A stretch of DNA of 64,000 bases, taken from the NCBI RefSeq assembly GCF_014268445.2, contig NZ_CP077089.1, positions 3,589,501-3,653,500 on the forward strand. Reading direction: 5' to 3'. Below are positions 52,837 to 62,600 of this stretch, piece after piece (the first letter of the stretch is position 1; each line of letters begins with the position of its first letter). Origin of the DNA: Pseudomonas tensinigenes. GTDB taxonomy: Bacteria; Pseudomonadota; Gammaproteobacteria; Pseudomonadales; Pseudomonadaceae. Both the position numbers and the translations under genes were made by a program. The notes under the pieces are model-generated. The model was given only the letters and a program-made list of their open reading frames with translations, was not told the DNA's origin and did no database searches.

Positions 52837-54303
52837 ATGACCGCCTCTGAAAAAGCCCCGCGCAACAACGACCTGATCTACGGCCTCAACGACCGCCCGC
52901 ACCTGACCGCCACCGTGTTTGCCGCGCTGCAACACGTGTTGGCCAGTTTCGTCGGCATCATTACTCCCACGTTGATCATGGGCGGCGCCCTCGGTCTGCA
53001 AAGCGAAATCCCCTACCTGATCAGCATGGCGCTGTTCGTTTCCGGCCTCGGTACTTTCGTTCAGGCCAAGCGCTTTGGCCCGGTCGGTTCGGGATTGTTG
53101 TGCCTGCAAGGCACCAGTTTTTCCTTTATCAGCGTGATTCTCAGTGCCGGGTTCATGGTCAAGGCGCGCGGTGGCGGCACCGATGAAATCCTCTCGACGA
53201 TCTTCGGCGTGTGCTTTTTCGCTGCGTTCATCGAGGTGGTGCTGAGCCAGTTCATCGGCAAGCTGCGCATGCTGATCACCCCGGTGGTCACCGGTACGAT
53301 CATCACGCTGATGGGCCTGTCGCTGATCAAAGTGGCAATGACTGACATCGCCGGCGGTTTCGGCGCGCCTGATCTGGGTGCGGCTAGCCACATCTTCCTC
53401 GCAGCGCTGGTGATCGGCACCATCGTTGTGCTGAATCGCGTCGACGTACCGTTCCTGCGCCTGGGCGCGATCGTCATCGGTCTGACCCTCGGTTACTTGG
53501 TCGCATGGCTGATGGGCACCGTGGATTTCGCCTCCATGCCTGAAGTGCCACTGGTCAGCGTGCCGGTGCCGTTCAAGTACGGCTTCAACTTCGACTGGGT
53601 GGCGTTCGTGCCGGTGGCGGTGATTTTCCTCGTGTCGCCGCTGGAGGCTGCGGGTGACTTGACGGCCAACTCGATGATTTCCCGGCAGCCGGTCAAAGGC
53701 CCGCTGTACATCCGCCGGATCAAATCCGGCCTGCTCGCCGACGGTCTCAACTCGGCGATGGCGGCGGTGTTCAACAGCATGCCGATGGTGACCTTCGCGC
53801 AGAACAACGGCGTGATTCAGCTGACCGGCGTCGCCAGCCGTTACGTGGCTTTCTTCATTGCCGGTTTGCTGGTGCTGCTGGGGCTGTTTCCGATGATTGG
53901 CGCGGTGCTGCAACTGATGCCGAAACCGGTGCTTGGCGGCGCTGAACTGGTGATGTTCGGCACTGTGGCGGTGGCCGGGATCAAGATCCTCGCCGAGGCC
54001 GGCCTGCACCGACGCAACATGCTCATCGTGGCAATTTCGCTGGGCATGGGCCTGGGCATCGCGGCGGTGCCGGAAGTATTGCGTGAGCTGCCGCAAGCGC
54101 TGCGCAACATCTTCGAATCGCCGATCACCGTCGGCGCGTTGTGCGCTATCGTGCTGAACATCTTTCTGCCGGAAGAATTCATCGAGCTGGAAGAAGACGA
54201 TTTCGATCCGGAAGCATCTATTCTTCAGGTCATGGAAAACCCGGACATGCCGGCCAAAGGTGAACCTGCCCCAGCGGCGGCTGTCGCACAGTTGAACCGC
54301 TGA
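52837..54303 (+). CDS. NCS2 family nucleobase permease (xanthine/urate type)
   Basis: A 488-residue inner-membrane permease with about 14 segments. NAT/NCS2 signatures: ALQHVLASFVGIITP near helix 1, GLLCLQGTSFSFI, EAAGDLTANSMIS, and the substrate motif FAQNNGVIQLTGVASR in helix 10 with the QNNGVIxLTG form found in xanthine/uric acid carriers rather than uracil ones. It has a long acidic cytoplasmic tail (EELEEDDFDPE-like). The ATG at 52837 begins MTASEKAPRNNDLIYG; the frame before it is not protein-like. Terminator follows. Confidence 0.9.
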   Translation: MTASEKAPRNNDLIYGLNDRPHLTATVFAALQHVLASFVGIITPTLIMGGALGLQSEIPYLISMALFVSGLGTFVQAKRFGPVGSGLLCLQGTSFSFISVILSAGFMVKARGGGTDEILSTIFGVCFFAAFIEVVLSQFIGKLRMLITPVVTGTIITLMGLSLIKVAMTDIAGGFGAPDLGAASHIFLAALVIGTIVVLNRVDVPFLRLGAIVIGLTLGYLVAWLMGTVDFASMPEVPLVSVPVPFKYGFNFDWVAFVPVAVIFLVSPLEAAGDLTANSMISRQPVKGPLYIRRIKSGLLADGLNSAMAAVFNSMPMVTFAQNNGVIQLTGVASRYVAFFIAGLLVLLGLFPMIGAVLQLMPKPVLGGAELVMFGTVAVAGIKILAEAGLHRRNMLIVAISLGMGLGIAAVPEVLRELPQALRNIFESPITVGALCAIVLNIFLPEEFIELEEDDFDPEASILQVMENPDMPAKGEPAPAAAVAQLNR

Positions 54304-54320
54304 CGTCTGGCCTTTAACAG

Positions 54321-54356
54321 AAAGGGCTGAGCCGGCAACGGTTCAGCCCTTTTTTG
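54321..54356 (+). terminator. terminator of the NCS2 permease gene
   Basis: AAAGGGCTGA and TTCAGCCCTTTTTT flank an 11-base loop, 17 bases after the stop. Confidence 0.9.
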
Positions 54357-54370
54357 TTGAGAGACCGTTT

Positions 54371-54844
54371 ATGCGCCGCGTCCAAGCCGTCATTCTGTCA
54401 CTGCTTCTGCTGTCCCTCAGCGCCTGTGCGCTGTTCCCCAACCGAGACCCGGTGAACATCAACGTGGTCGGCCTCGAACCGTTGCCAAGCCAGGATCTGG
54501 AAGTGCGTTTCGCCATCAAGATTCGCGTGCAAAATCCTAATGAAACGGCCATCGACTACAACGGCATCGCCTTGGATCTGGAGGTCAACGGCCATTCACT
54601 GGCCTCCGGTGTCAGCGATCAAAGCGGCTCGATCCCACGCTTTTCCGAAAGCATCGTCACGGTCCCTGTGAGCATCTCGGCGTTCTCGGTCCTGCGTCAG
54701 ACACTGGGCCTGAGCCAGACGCAAACCCTCGACAACCTGCCTTACGTGCTGCGCGGCAAACTTGCCGGTGGCTTGTTCGGCACCATGCGCTTTGTCGACA
54801 GCGGCAAGCTCAGCCTGCCCAAGGCCACTGCCGCTACCTGGTAA
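54371..54844 (+). CDS. LEA type 2 (WHy domain) lipoprotein
   Basis: A 157-residue lipoprotein: signal peptide with lipobox LSAC (Cys19), then a single WHy/LEA-14-type beta-sandwich (VNINVVGLEPLPSQDLEVRFAIKIRVQNPNETAIDYNGIALDLEVNGHSL). Bacterial WHy proteins are linked to desiccation and cold tolerance. Residue 20 is Ala, not Asp, so Lol sorting should send it to the outer membrane. It begins 15 bases after the permease terminator and has its own start region. Confidence 0.88.
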   Translation: MRRVQAVILSLLLLSLSACALFPNRDPVNINVVGLEPLPSQDLEVRFAIKIRVQNPNETAIDYNGIALDLEVNGHSLASGVSDQSGSIPRFSESIVTVPVSISAFSVLRQTLGLSQTQTLDNLPYVLRGKLAGGLFGTMRFVDSGKLSLPKATAATW

Positions 54845-54897
54845 AAATGCGCTAGCCTGCCTTGTTCCTTAAAGACACTTATGGAGGCTGCAGGTTT

Positions 54898-55449
54898 ATG
54901 GAAGACATGCCGACGCTGTACACCGAACGACTGATCCTGCGCTCATTGCAACTGGCCGATGCCGAAGCCGTGCAGCGCGAATTTCCGCATTGGGACGTGG
55001 TGCGTTATCTGAACGCGGCCGTGCCATGGCCGTATCCGGAGGACGCTGCCCTCGCCTATCTGCGCGACATTGCCTTGCCGGCGGTCGCGGCGGGCAAGGA
55101 ATGGGCCTGGACGATTCGCCTGAAATCGGCACCGGAGCAATTGATCGGCAAGATCAGCCTGATGGATCAGACGGATAACCACCGTGGATTCTGGCTGGCG
55201 CCGGCGTGGCAAGGTCAGGGATTGATGACGGAAGCCTGCGCAGTGGTGACCGATTACTGGTTCAACGTTCTGCAACGCCCGGTGATGCGCGTACCGAAAG
55301 CTGCGCCGAACATCGGCTCGCGCAAGCTCTCGGAGCGTGCGGGGATGCGCTTGATCCGGACAGATGAAGGAGATTTTGTCGGTGGGCGTTTCCCTCGGGA
55401 GCTGTGGGAAATCACTCGTGAAGAATGGCTGCAACGCCAAAAAACGTAG
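54898..55449 (+). CDS. RimJ/RimL-type GNAT acetyltransferase
   Basis: A 183-residue GNAT_3-type enzyme (LYTERLILRSLQLADAEAVQREFPHWDVVRYL...LIGKISLMDQTDNHRGFWLAPAWQGQGLMTEACAVV...PNIGSRKLSERAGMRL). The glycine-rich acetyl-CoA loop QGQGLMTEA is complete. The TERLILR start and KLSERAGM ending are typical of the RimJ/L group acting on N-terminal or small-molecule amines. The ATG at 54898 has GGAGG 10 bases upstream; the ATG at 54907 is an alternative. Confidence 0.9.
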   Translation: MEDMPTLYTERLILRSLQLADAEAVQREFPHWDVVRYLNAAVPWPYPEDAALAYLRDIALPAVAAGKEWAWTIRLKSAPEQLIGKISLMDQTDNHRGFWLAPAWQGQGLMTEACAVVTDYWFNVLQRPVMRVPKAAPNIGSRKLSERAGMRLIRTDEGDFVGGRFPRELWEITREEWLQRQKT

Positions 55450-55465
55450 CCTTGTGAGGCCCCCC

Positions 55466-55557
55466 TGTGGGAGCGAGCCTGCTCGCGAATGCGTCGTCAC
55501 ACTCAATATTTTCGTTGACTGACACTCCGCTTTCGCGAGCAGGCTCGCTCCCACAGG
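55466..55557. repeat. REP pair (REPIN), family A
   Basis: Canonical inverted arms (TGTGGGAGCGAGCCTGCTCG and complement) around a ~40-base loop, between the converging GNAT and nitrilase genes. Confidence 0.9.
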
Positions 55558-55575
55558 TTCTCTATAAGGCTGGAG

Positions 55576-56499
55576 TCATGTGTTGAAGCGCACCCCGGGT
55601 TTGGCGCGTTCATCGACCGACAGCTCAAACACATCCGGCCGCGCATAGTGGCCAACCACATCATAGTCATAGCGCGCCCGCACCAGCTCATCGGTGTCGA
55701 TCTCAGCCGTGAGCAACCCCGCCTCCCCGCGCAACGGCCCCGCCAGCACATCCCCCATCGGCCCGACAATCACGCTGCCACCGGCAATCAACGGCCGATC
55801 CGCCGGCCAATTGGCGACTTCAACGCCCAACGCCTGAGGCGAAGCCTGCACCTGACACGCACTGACCACAAAGCAACGGCCCTCATGGGCGATATGACGC
55901 ATGCTGACCTGCCACATCTCGCGCTCATCGACGGTCGGCGCGCACCAGACTTCAATGCCCTTGGCGTACATCGCCGTGCGCAGCAGCGGCATCATGTTTT
56001 CCCAGCACACCACCGCGCCGAGCTTGCCGACCTGGGTGTCAAACACCGGCAAGGTCGATCCGTCGCCCTTGCCCCAGATCAGCCGTTCGGTGCCGGTCGG
56101 CATCAGTTTGCGGTGTTTGCCGACAAGCCCGCCCTGCGGGTCGAAATACAGCGCCGTGCAATACAACGTGCTGCCACCGCGTTCGATCACACCGATTACC
56201 AGGTTTGCCCCGGTTCGCGCCGACATTGCCGCCAGCGCTTCCGTTTCCGCGCCCGGCACATCGATCGCGTTGGCGAAGTATCGGGCATAGGCTTCGCGCC
56301 CTTCTGGCAGGCGATAACCCAGTTGCGTACCGAAACCCTCGCCTTTCGGATAACCGCCCAGCAGTGCTTCCGGCATCACCACCAGCGCCGCGCCGGATTC
56401 GATGATCGCGCCTTCCCAACTGAGAATCTGTTCCAGAGTCGCGTCTTTGCCTTCGGGCAAGGCGCCGATTTGCAGCGCAGCAACGATTGATTTGGCCAT
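55576..56499 (-). CDS. nitrilase / carbon-nitrogen hydrolase
   Basis: A 307-residue member of the nitrilase superfamily. The triad is complete: Glu44 ([12 protein letters not shown]), Lys131 ([14 protein letters not shown]) and Cys165 ([13 protein letters not shown]), with the second Glu in DEREMW. The CWENMMP context and length fit true nitrilases (nitrile to acid plus ammonia) rather than amidases. It is divergent from a LysR gene 84 bases away, which probably controls it. Confidence 0.92.
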   Translation of the reverse strand: MAKSIVAALQIGALPEGKDATLEQILSWEGAIIESGAALVVMPEALLGGYPKGEGFGTQLGYRLPEGREAYARYFANAIDVPGAETEALAAMSARTGANLVIGVIERGGSTLYCTALYFDPQGGLVGKHRKLMPTGTERLIWGKGDGSTLPVFDTQVGKLGAVVCWENMMPLLRTAMYAKGIEVWCAPTVDEREMWQVSMRHIAHEGRCFVVSACQVQASPQALGVEVANWPADRPLIAGGSVIVGPMGDVLAGPLRGEAGLLTAEIDTDELVRARYDYDVVGHYARPDVFELSVDERAKPGVRFNT

Positions 56500-56583
56500 C
56501 GCGGTAACTCCATCAGGTTCAGTGGTTGCCGATTCTGCGGCGCCACGCGATCATGAATAAAGCCCCGTCCACTGCTGAATGAT

Positions 56584-57492
56584 ATGAGCCAAATGAATAT
56601 CACCACCATCGACCTCAACCTGCTGAAAGTCCTCGAAGCCCTGCATGAAGAATCCAGCGCCAGCCGTGCAGCGCTGCGTCTGGGCGTCACGCAATCGGCG
56701 GTCAGTGCGGCGCTGCGACGGTTGCGCGATGTCTACGGCGATCAATTGTTCGTGCGTACCGGGCGCGGGTTGGCACCGACACTCAAGGCCAATCAATTGA
56801 AACCGGTGGTCAGTGAAGCGCTGAACAAGTGTCGGCAAAGCCTGGCAATGGTCGACCCGGCAGCCAATCAATACGAGGGTCGCTCGGTTACCGTAGGGCT
56901 CTCGGACGACTTCGAGATTGCCTACGGTCGCCGGCTGATCGAGGAAATTGCCCACAGCGCACCGAAGTTGCGCCTGATCTTTCGCCAGACCCACAGCCAG
57001 ATCGTTGCTCGCGCCTTGATGGATCGCAGCATCGACCTGGCGATCACCGCCGGTGGTTTTGCCGAACGGTTGCTCAGTCGTCAGGTATTGGGCGAAGGTG
57101 GCTATGCGTGTCTGGTCGATCCAGCGAGCCTGGCGCCCGGCCAGCAGCAGATCGATCTTCAGGAGTTCGTCGCCCGCGAGCACATTCTGGTGTCGTCCGG
57201 CGGTTTTATCGGAATCACCGATGAGGGCTTGGCGGCGTTGGGCCTGAGTCGCCGGGTGTGCGCGTCGACCACGCATTTCGCCGCACTGCCGTACCTGCTC
57301 AAGGGCAGTCGCGCGGTGGCGACAATTCCGACGCATGCTGCCGAAAGTATCGCCGCGCTCAGCGGTCTGGCGCTGCTGCCCTGTCCACTGAAATTGCCGC
57401 GTTACCCGATCGAACTGGGCTGGCGCACCAGCACGCAGATCGATCCGGTGGTGGTCAAAGTGCGCGAGGCGATTGCCGCGACGTTCACCTGA
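56584..57492 (+). CDS. LysR family regulator (probable nitrilase regulator)
   Basis: A 302-residue LTTR with the HTH DLNLLKVLEALHEESSASRAALRLGVTQSAVSAALRRLR and LFVRTGRGLAPT. The effector domain follows (RSVTVGLSDDFEIAYGRRLIEEIA). The style DLNLLKVLEALxxExSxSRAAxRL is of the NodD/LinR-like group. The ATG at 56584 is used; a second in-frame ATG at 56593 is also possible. Divergent from the nitrilase, whose promoter it should overlap. Confidence 0.9.
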   Translation: MSQMNITTIDLNLLKVLEALHEESSASRAALRLGVTQSAVSAALRRLRDVYGDQLFVRTGRGLAPTLKANQLKPVVSEALNKCRQSLAMVDPAANQYEGRSVTVGLSDDFEIAYGRRLIEEIAHSAPKLRLIFRQTHSQIVARALMDRSIDLAITAGGFAERLLSRQVLGEGGYACLVDPASLAPGQQQIDLQEFVAREHILVSSGGFIGITDEGLAALGLSRRVCASTTHFAALPYLLKGSRAVATIPTHAAESIAALSGLALLPCPLKLPRYPIELGWRTSTQIDPVVVKVREAIAATFT

Positions 57493-57496
57493 GGTG

Positions 57497-57751
57497 TTAC
57501 TTGTTGGCGGCCATCAGGCGATTGACTTCACTGCGCACCATGTTGGCGAACTCCGGCGGCGACATGCCGTCCAGTTCGGCGCGGACCCACTCGGCCCACT
57601 TGCCCTTGCGCTTGCCGCGCTCACCGAACAGACGCGCGGCTTCGCCTTTGGCTTTGCCCAGATTGTTCTGCCAGAGTTCGAACAGACGGGATTTCTCGTC
57701 TTCCAGCGCAGCGCGCTCTGCGAGGGATTTGTCGGCCAGATTGAAACTCAT
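57497..57751 (-). CDS. small charged hypothetical protein
   Basis: An 84-residue, highly charged, probably helical protein (MSFNLADKSLAERAALEDEKSRLFELWQNNLGKAKGEAARLFGERGKRKGKWAEWVRAELDG...). AGGATAATTCCCC precedes the ATG. No Cys and no signal. The Lys/Arg cluster GERGKRKGKWAEW might contact nucleic acid. It ends 4 bases past the LysR stop, tail to tail. Unknown family. Confidence 0.72.
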   Translation of the reverse strand: MSFNLADKSLAERAALEDEKSRLFELWQNNLGKAKGEAARLFGERGKRKGKWAEWVRAELDGMSPPEFANMVRSEVNRLMAANK

Positions 57752-57905
57752 GGGGAATTATCCTGCTGCGTAAAATGGCGACATCTTACACGCTCGACGG
57801 AAATCTCCCGCGCAGGTTTTTGTTTCTGACCTAAATTCAGTGCAACTTTTTACTCAGCGCCACACTCCATTGATCACTGTCCATTCAACTGCAAGGAGTC
57901 ACCTA

Positions 57906-58223
57906 ATGGCCCGCAAATCCGCCGTGCAAGCCGCCGAAGATCAAATCAAGGATCAGGCCTTCAGCGAACTTCAGGCTCTGATTCAAGAGTCGGACAAACT
58001 GCTCAAGAGCAGCGCCTCACTGGTCGGCGAAGAAGCGGAAACGCTGCGCGGACAAATCGCCCTGAAACTGCAGCAGGCGCTGGACTCGGTCTCGAGCGTA
58101 CGTGATCGCACCAAACCGGCGGTCGATGCCACCGAAAGCTACATCGGCGGTCATCCATGGCAGACCGTGGCGATCTCCGCCGGTTTCGGTCTGGTGGTCG
58201 GTTTGCTGCTCGGCCGTCGCTGA
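57906..58223 (+). CDS. DUF883 (ElaB/YqjD-type) membrane-anchored protein
   Basis: A 105-residue protein: an amphipathic helical region (QAAEDQIKDQAFSELQALIQESDKLLKSSASLVGEEAETLRGQI), then YIGGHPWQTVAISAGFGLVVGLLLGRR, the signature C-terminal anchor of the ElaB/YgaM/YqjD family. E. coli relatives bind ribosomes at the inner membrane in stationary phase. CAAGGAG lies 8 bases before the ATG. Terminator follows. Confidence 0.92.
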   Translation: MARKSAVQAAEDQIKDQAFSELQALIQESDKLLKSSASLVGEEAETLRGQIALKLQQALDSVSSVRDRTKPAVDATESYIGGHPWQTVAISAGFGLVVGLLLGRR

Positions 58224-58236
58224 GTCAAACGCACAC

Positions 58237-58270
58237 AAAAAAGGCGAACCCGCGGGGTTCGCCTTTTTTA
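58237..58270 (+). terminator. terminator of the DUF883 gene
   Basis: AAAAAAGGCGAACCcgcgGGGTTCGCCTTTTTT, a perfect hairpin with runs on both sides, 13 bases after the stop. Confidence 0.92.
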
Positions 58271-58306
58271 TGCCTGCATTTTTTTGCCGGTTTTGAACCA
58301 GTTCTG

Positions 58307-58409
58307 GGCTTTCAAAACCCGAGTTCAGCTCGATCTCTCACGTCGGCGCACATCTCCCATTCACCTCGGTCAGTCCCCTCTCCCTCCGGGAGAGGGCTAG
58401 GGTGAGGGC
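58307..58409. repeat. family C repeat, single unit
   Basis: TTCAAAACCCGAGTTCAGCT...CCTCGGTCAGTCCCCTCTCC then GGAGAGGGCTAGGGTGAGGG: one copy of the ~102-bp unit of the 47.3-kb array with its right end. Overlaps the last bases of dpkA. Confidence 0.85.
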
Positions 58410-59455
58410 CTTTCGATCTCCCCCGCCAACTCACGCAACTGCGCCAACGTCTGCGCATCCAGCACAATACCTTCAGCCAACGATTTGCTGCGCTGCCAAT
58501 GCCGACGATCACCCGGCAACCGCTTGAGCCCAACGCCGTGCATCTGCCGCACCAGTTCGCCACTGCGTTCGGCAAAACTCTGCCCGGCAGCCTTGCTCGG
58601 GTCGATGACGATCAACAACTGTCCGGTCCATGGCGTTTTCGCCCCGGGATGATTGGACCAGTCGAACTCGAATGAAAAATTGCCCCCCGTCAGCGCTGCC
58701 GCCAACAACTCGACCATCATCGACAACGCCGAACCTTTATGGCCACCGAACGGCAACAACGCACCGCCTTCGAGAATCGCTTGCGGATCCTGGGTCGGCT
58801 GCCCAAGGCTGTCTACGCCCATTCCGGCCGCTAGCCGTTCGCCCTTGCGCGCGGCGATCTGCACATCGCCATGGGCAATGGCGCTGGTGGCCAAATCGAA
58901 GACAATCGGCGCGGCACCGGCCCGCGGCGCAGCAAAGGCAATCGGATTGGTGCCGAACAATGGCCGGTCGGCGCCGTGTGGCACCACGCAGGTCATGCTG
59001 TTGACCACACTGAGCGCCACCAGCCCCTCATCGGCAAACGGCTCGACATCCGGCCACAGCGCAGCGAAATGATGGGAGTTGCGAATCGCCAAGACGGCGA
59101 TCCCGGCGTCACGGGCCTTTTCCACCAGCAACGACCGTGCAGCCGCCAGTGCAGGCTGAGCAAACCCGTTGCCGGCGTCCACCCGCACAAATCCACTGGC
59201 GACATCTTCGACTTGCGGCACGGCGTGGCCGTTGACCCAACCACTTTTCAGAGTCGAGACGTAACCGGGGATACGGAACACTCCGTGACTGTGCGCGCCA
59301 TCTCGCTCAGCTCCGGCGCAGTTGGCGGCCAACACCCGAGCGACATCGACAGAGGTGCCGTGGCGCAAAAAAATCGTTTCAAGCAGTTGCGTCAATGCTT
59401 CAAGTGATAACACCGACGAAGCGGCGGCAGAGACATGATCGTGTGGCGCAGACAT
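58397..59455 (-). CDS. dpkA: delta1-piperideine-2-carboxylate/delta1-pyrroline-2-carboxylate reductase (Ldh family)
   Basis: A 352-residue NADPH-dependent imine reductase of the malate/L-lactate dehydrogenase (type 2) family. It is close to P. putida DpkA: RHGTSVDVARVLAANCAGAERDGAHSHGVFRIPGYVSTL, NSHHFAALWPDVEPFA, VVNSMTCVVPHG, FGTNPIAFAAPR and LLPFGGHKGSALSMMVELLA. It reduces cyclic imines from D-lysine and D-proline/hydroxyproline catabolism to L-pipecolate or L-proline. The ATG at 59455 has GGAG 7 bases upstream. Unusually, its last codons lie inside a family C repeat arm. Confidence 0.9.
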   Translation of the reverse strand: MSAPHDHVSAAASSVLSLEALTQLLETIFLRHGTSVDVARVLAANCAGAERDGAHSHGVFRIPGYVSTLKSGWVNGHAVPQVEDVASGFVRVDAGNGFAQPALAAARSLLVEKARDAGIAVLAIRNSHHFAALWPDVEPFADEGLVALSVVNSMTCVVPHGADRPLFGTNPIAFAAPRAGAAPIVFDLATSAIAHGDVQIAARKGERLAAGMGVDSLGQPTQDPQAILEGGALLPFGGHKGSALSMMVELLAAALTGGNFSFEFDWSNHPGAKTPWTGQLLIVIDPSKAAGQSFAERSGELVRQMHGVGLKRLPGDRRHWQRSKSLAEGIVLDAQTLAQLRELAGEIERPSP

Positions 59456-59660
59456 CTGAAGCTCCAGAGTAATTATTGGAGGGAACACCAGCGTACGAAC
59501 AAATTGCCCAGCGATTAACCACGTCACCCCTGCTCTCTGTCAACCCTTGGCCGACTGCAAAAAACTGCGAGCGATAACTATCTACCACCTGAGCGCCATC
59601 CCTTGCGCCTAGCCTTGAGCCTCATTTCTGGCGCCCATCGCGCTATTACCGAGACTCGAA

Positions 59661-62600
59661 ATGCCTGAGCCCGCTGCCCCGCTCCTGTTCCCCGATACCC
59701 TGAACTTCCCCGGTCTCTGGAAAGAACTGGGCAAAATCCACAGCCTCAACAGCAAGGACTTCGACTGGCTGGCTCATGTAAAGCTGAGCACTCACGCGCT
59801 ACGTAATCAACAATCTCCACCGATGCTCGCGCAAAGCATTTACATCGAAGTCGGCGCGGCAAAGCCCATACCGCTGGCCGGCAGTTTTATCCTCAGCGAA
59901 ACCCCAGACGACAAAGGTGCGATCCTGTACACGCCGTACGACGGCATCAAAAAATACGAAAGCCTTGCGATCCTGAAGACACTGCTTGAGAAACGCCTGC
60001 AGGTGGCCGAGGAAGAGGACCCGCTGCTGGCGTTTCTTTCGCTCGCTCAACGCCGCAAAGTCAGCGAGCAGACGCACCGCACGCTGACGTATGAAACGAT
60101 CAGAGACGACATCTTCGAAAGCCAGAAAAACCACATTCTCGCGGCCCAGCAAGTAAACGCCGTGGCCATGCTTGATGAGTTGAAGCGGCTGCCGGCGCTC
60201 ACACCCCTGGTGGAAAAAATCCTCGATGATCTGTTGCGCGTCCGTTTACCCAACATCAATCAGGCGCTGACTCGCGTCAACTTCTATACCCATGCGCCCG
60301 TTGACGGCAGCGCCCCCGTGGCGGCGGCCAGGTCGGCCAGACACTGGCACGATTCAGTGAGCCTGAGTGAAGCGGTGCTGATGTATTACCGCAACCAGGA
60401 TTGGCCAGCGGGCCAGTTGCATGAATTTGCCAATTCCCAGCGTGCTCCGTTCGATAACGATCAGGGCGTTTGGGAAGATGCCGTCAAACAGGCCGCAAAC
60501 AAATTGCGGGTCCTGCTGTTTCGCGAGATGGAGCGCTATTGGGACGCGCCTTCTGCCACGGGGGCGCCAAGGCGCAAATTCTTTGGTGAGGCGCTTGAGG
60601 AACAGGCCCGTGCCGAACTGATGATCAAGCGCGAAACCAACATCATCGACGCCAGCCAGTTTGCCACCCTGCATCAGATGATTCGTCCGGCAGCCTATCC
60701 GACCCGTCGCCCGACCATCGAAAACGTGCGTCTGTGGGAGTACGAACCCAACTATGTCGAGCTTGCAGGTTCATTGATGATCAGTCACGCCAACGCCTTC
60801 CTGTACACGCCGACCATGGGTCTGCAGGTACTCAAGGATTACCAGGATCTGAAGGACACCGTATTGAGCAAGTTCCATGCGGCCGGGCACGAGGACGAAC
60901 TGTACGGGTTGTTGAACCTTGAAGAACGCCAACGCTTTATCGGCTTTGACCGGCCTCATGTCACTGGAGAAAGCGTCGGCGGCGAGATCTTCAACGTGTT
61001 GTTCGAGGCCATTATCACCAAGCAGCGGCAGAACATCGAATACGCTTTGCAGGTGTCCCGTCACAGCGATGGCAGCGTGGATATCCATGCCCTGTTCGAC
61101 AAAGCCCTGGATATCCGCGCCATGCTTCATCAGCGGTTGCTGGAAATGGAAACCGCGGCCCGCTGGTCAACGCGGCCGGTGCTGACCGGTGTTCAACAGC
61201 CATCGCAGGTTCGCGCGCAGAAAGCCGCCGCGGTGGCGAAAACCTGCCAGGACATCGAGCCCTTGATCGCCAGTTCCTTCAAAGTTCAGCCTGTTACTCA
61301 CATCGAAGAGCAACGCCACTATCTGGAAAACATGAAATCACGGTTGGCCCACTCACTCTTTCTCGGCGTGACCGCAGAAGCGGCATTGCGAGTGCTCAGT
61401 GGCTCGCTGAAATCTGCCGAGCAGATGATCGTCGACACCGTGATCAACCCCGATCACACCAGACGCGACAATCGGCACTCACTTAACGGCTTTCGACCCG
61501 ATGCCTGGTCACTCACGCTGAAAACCCCTGAGGCGAAAGCGCCTTTGTCGCTGGCCCACTGCTTCTTGCTGACCGAACGCGGCGGCCTCGACGACTTGCA
61601 CTCGGGCAGAGTGATGGTCTGGACTCCGGCACTGGGCCTGGAAGCCTTCGAGAGCATTCGCGCTGCCCGGTTGGCACTGGGTCAACGGCTCGAAGACAGG
61701 ATTGGACGCCTGTCATTGCTGGAAAATCTTTTGCCTCAAGAGCGCCAGTACCATCGGCAATACACGCTGGGCACCTTGCGCTTGATCGAAGACAGTGTTC
61801 TGGAGAACCGCGTGCAGTCCGGCATTGAACACTTCATTGCACGTTGTGAAGAAGTTCGTGCGCGATTCAAAGGCCGGGCCGGATTGACCTCGGCGCTTGC
61901 TTGCCTGACAAAAACGACCATCGATACCAATCTGCTGCGCACTATTCATCTGGCCAACGCTATCGACCAACAACAGTCACTTCCTGCCTGGCTGGGCATG
62001 GCGCCGGTGGAGGAGCAACAGTTGCACCTCGAACTGCTTGAGCAATGGCGTCGCAGCGTTGTCGACCATAAGGACTATCTCAGCGGTTTGCCTACACTGG
62101 CCGACTACGTACATCAGAGGTTGAAGGCGCTGCTTGACACTCGATTTGCAGGCAGCCGGGTCGATCCGAATGACATCCAGATCATTCCTGACCTCGCCCT
62201 GGCCGGTCCTGCCCGCGCGCTGCCCGAGTTTGCGCTCAACCATATCAATATCGCTCAGGGCACCGGTTTCAAAGTCGCCTCCAGGACCACTACCCCGCTA
62301 CCGGCCAATCTGGATCCGGCGACGGTCAGACAACTGCTGTTGTCACTGGAGATCCCGACGACATTTGCACAAAAAATCACCGCGGCCCTCTCTGCGGACG
62401 ATGCCGAGGCCACGCAGCGCAAGCAGCGCTTCTTGCGACAGCTGCCCTGGCAACTGCTGCAGCACGCTCATGGTTTGAAACTGCAACAACAATTGTCTGC
62501 CAGCGCATTCGACTACGTATGCCAAGTGCTGGACATCCCGGATGGCATCGCACGCAAGACGGTCGAAGGCGCCCACGCCATCGTGTATCCGTTGTCGCTG

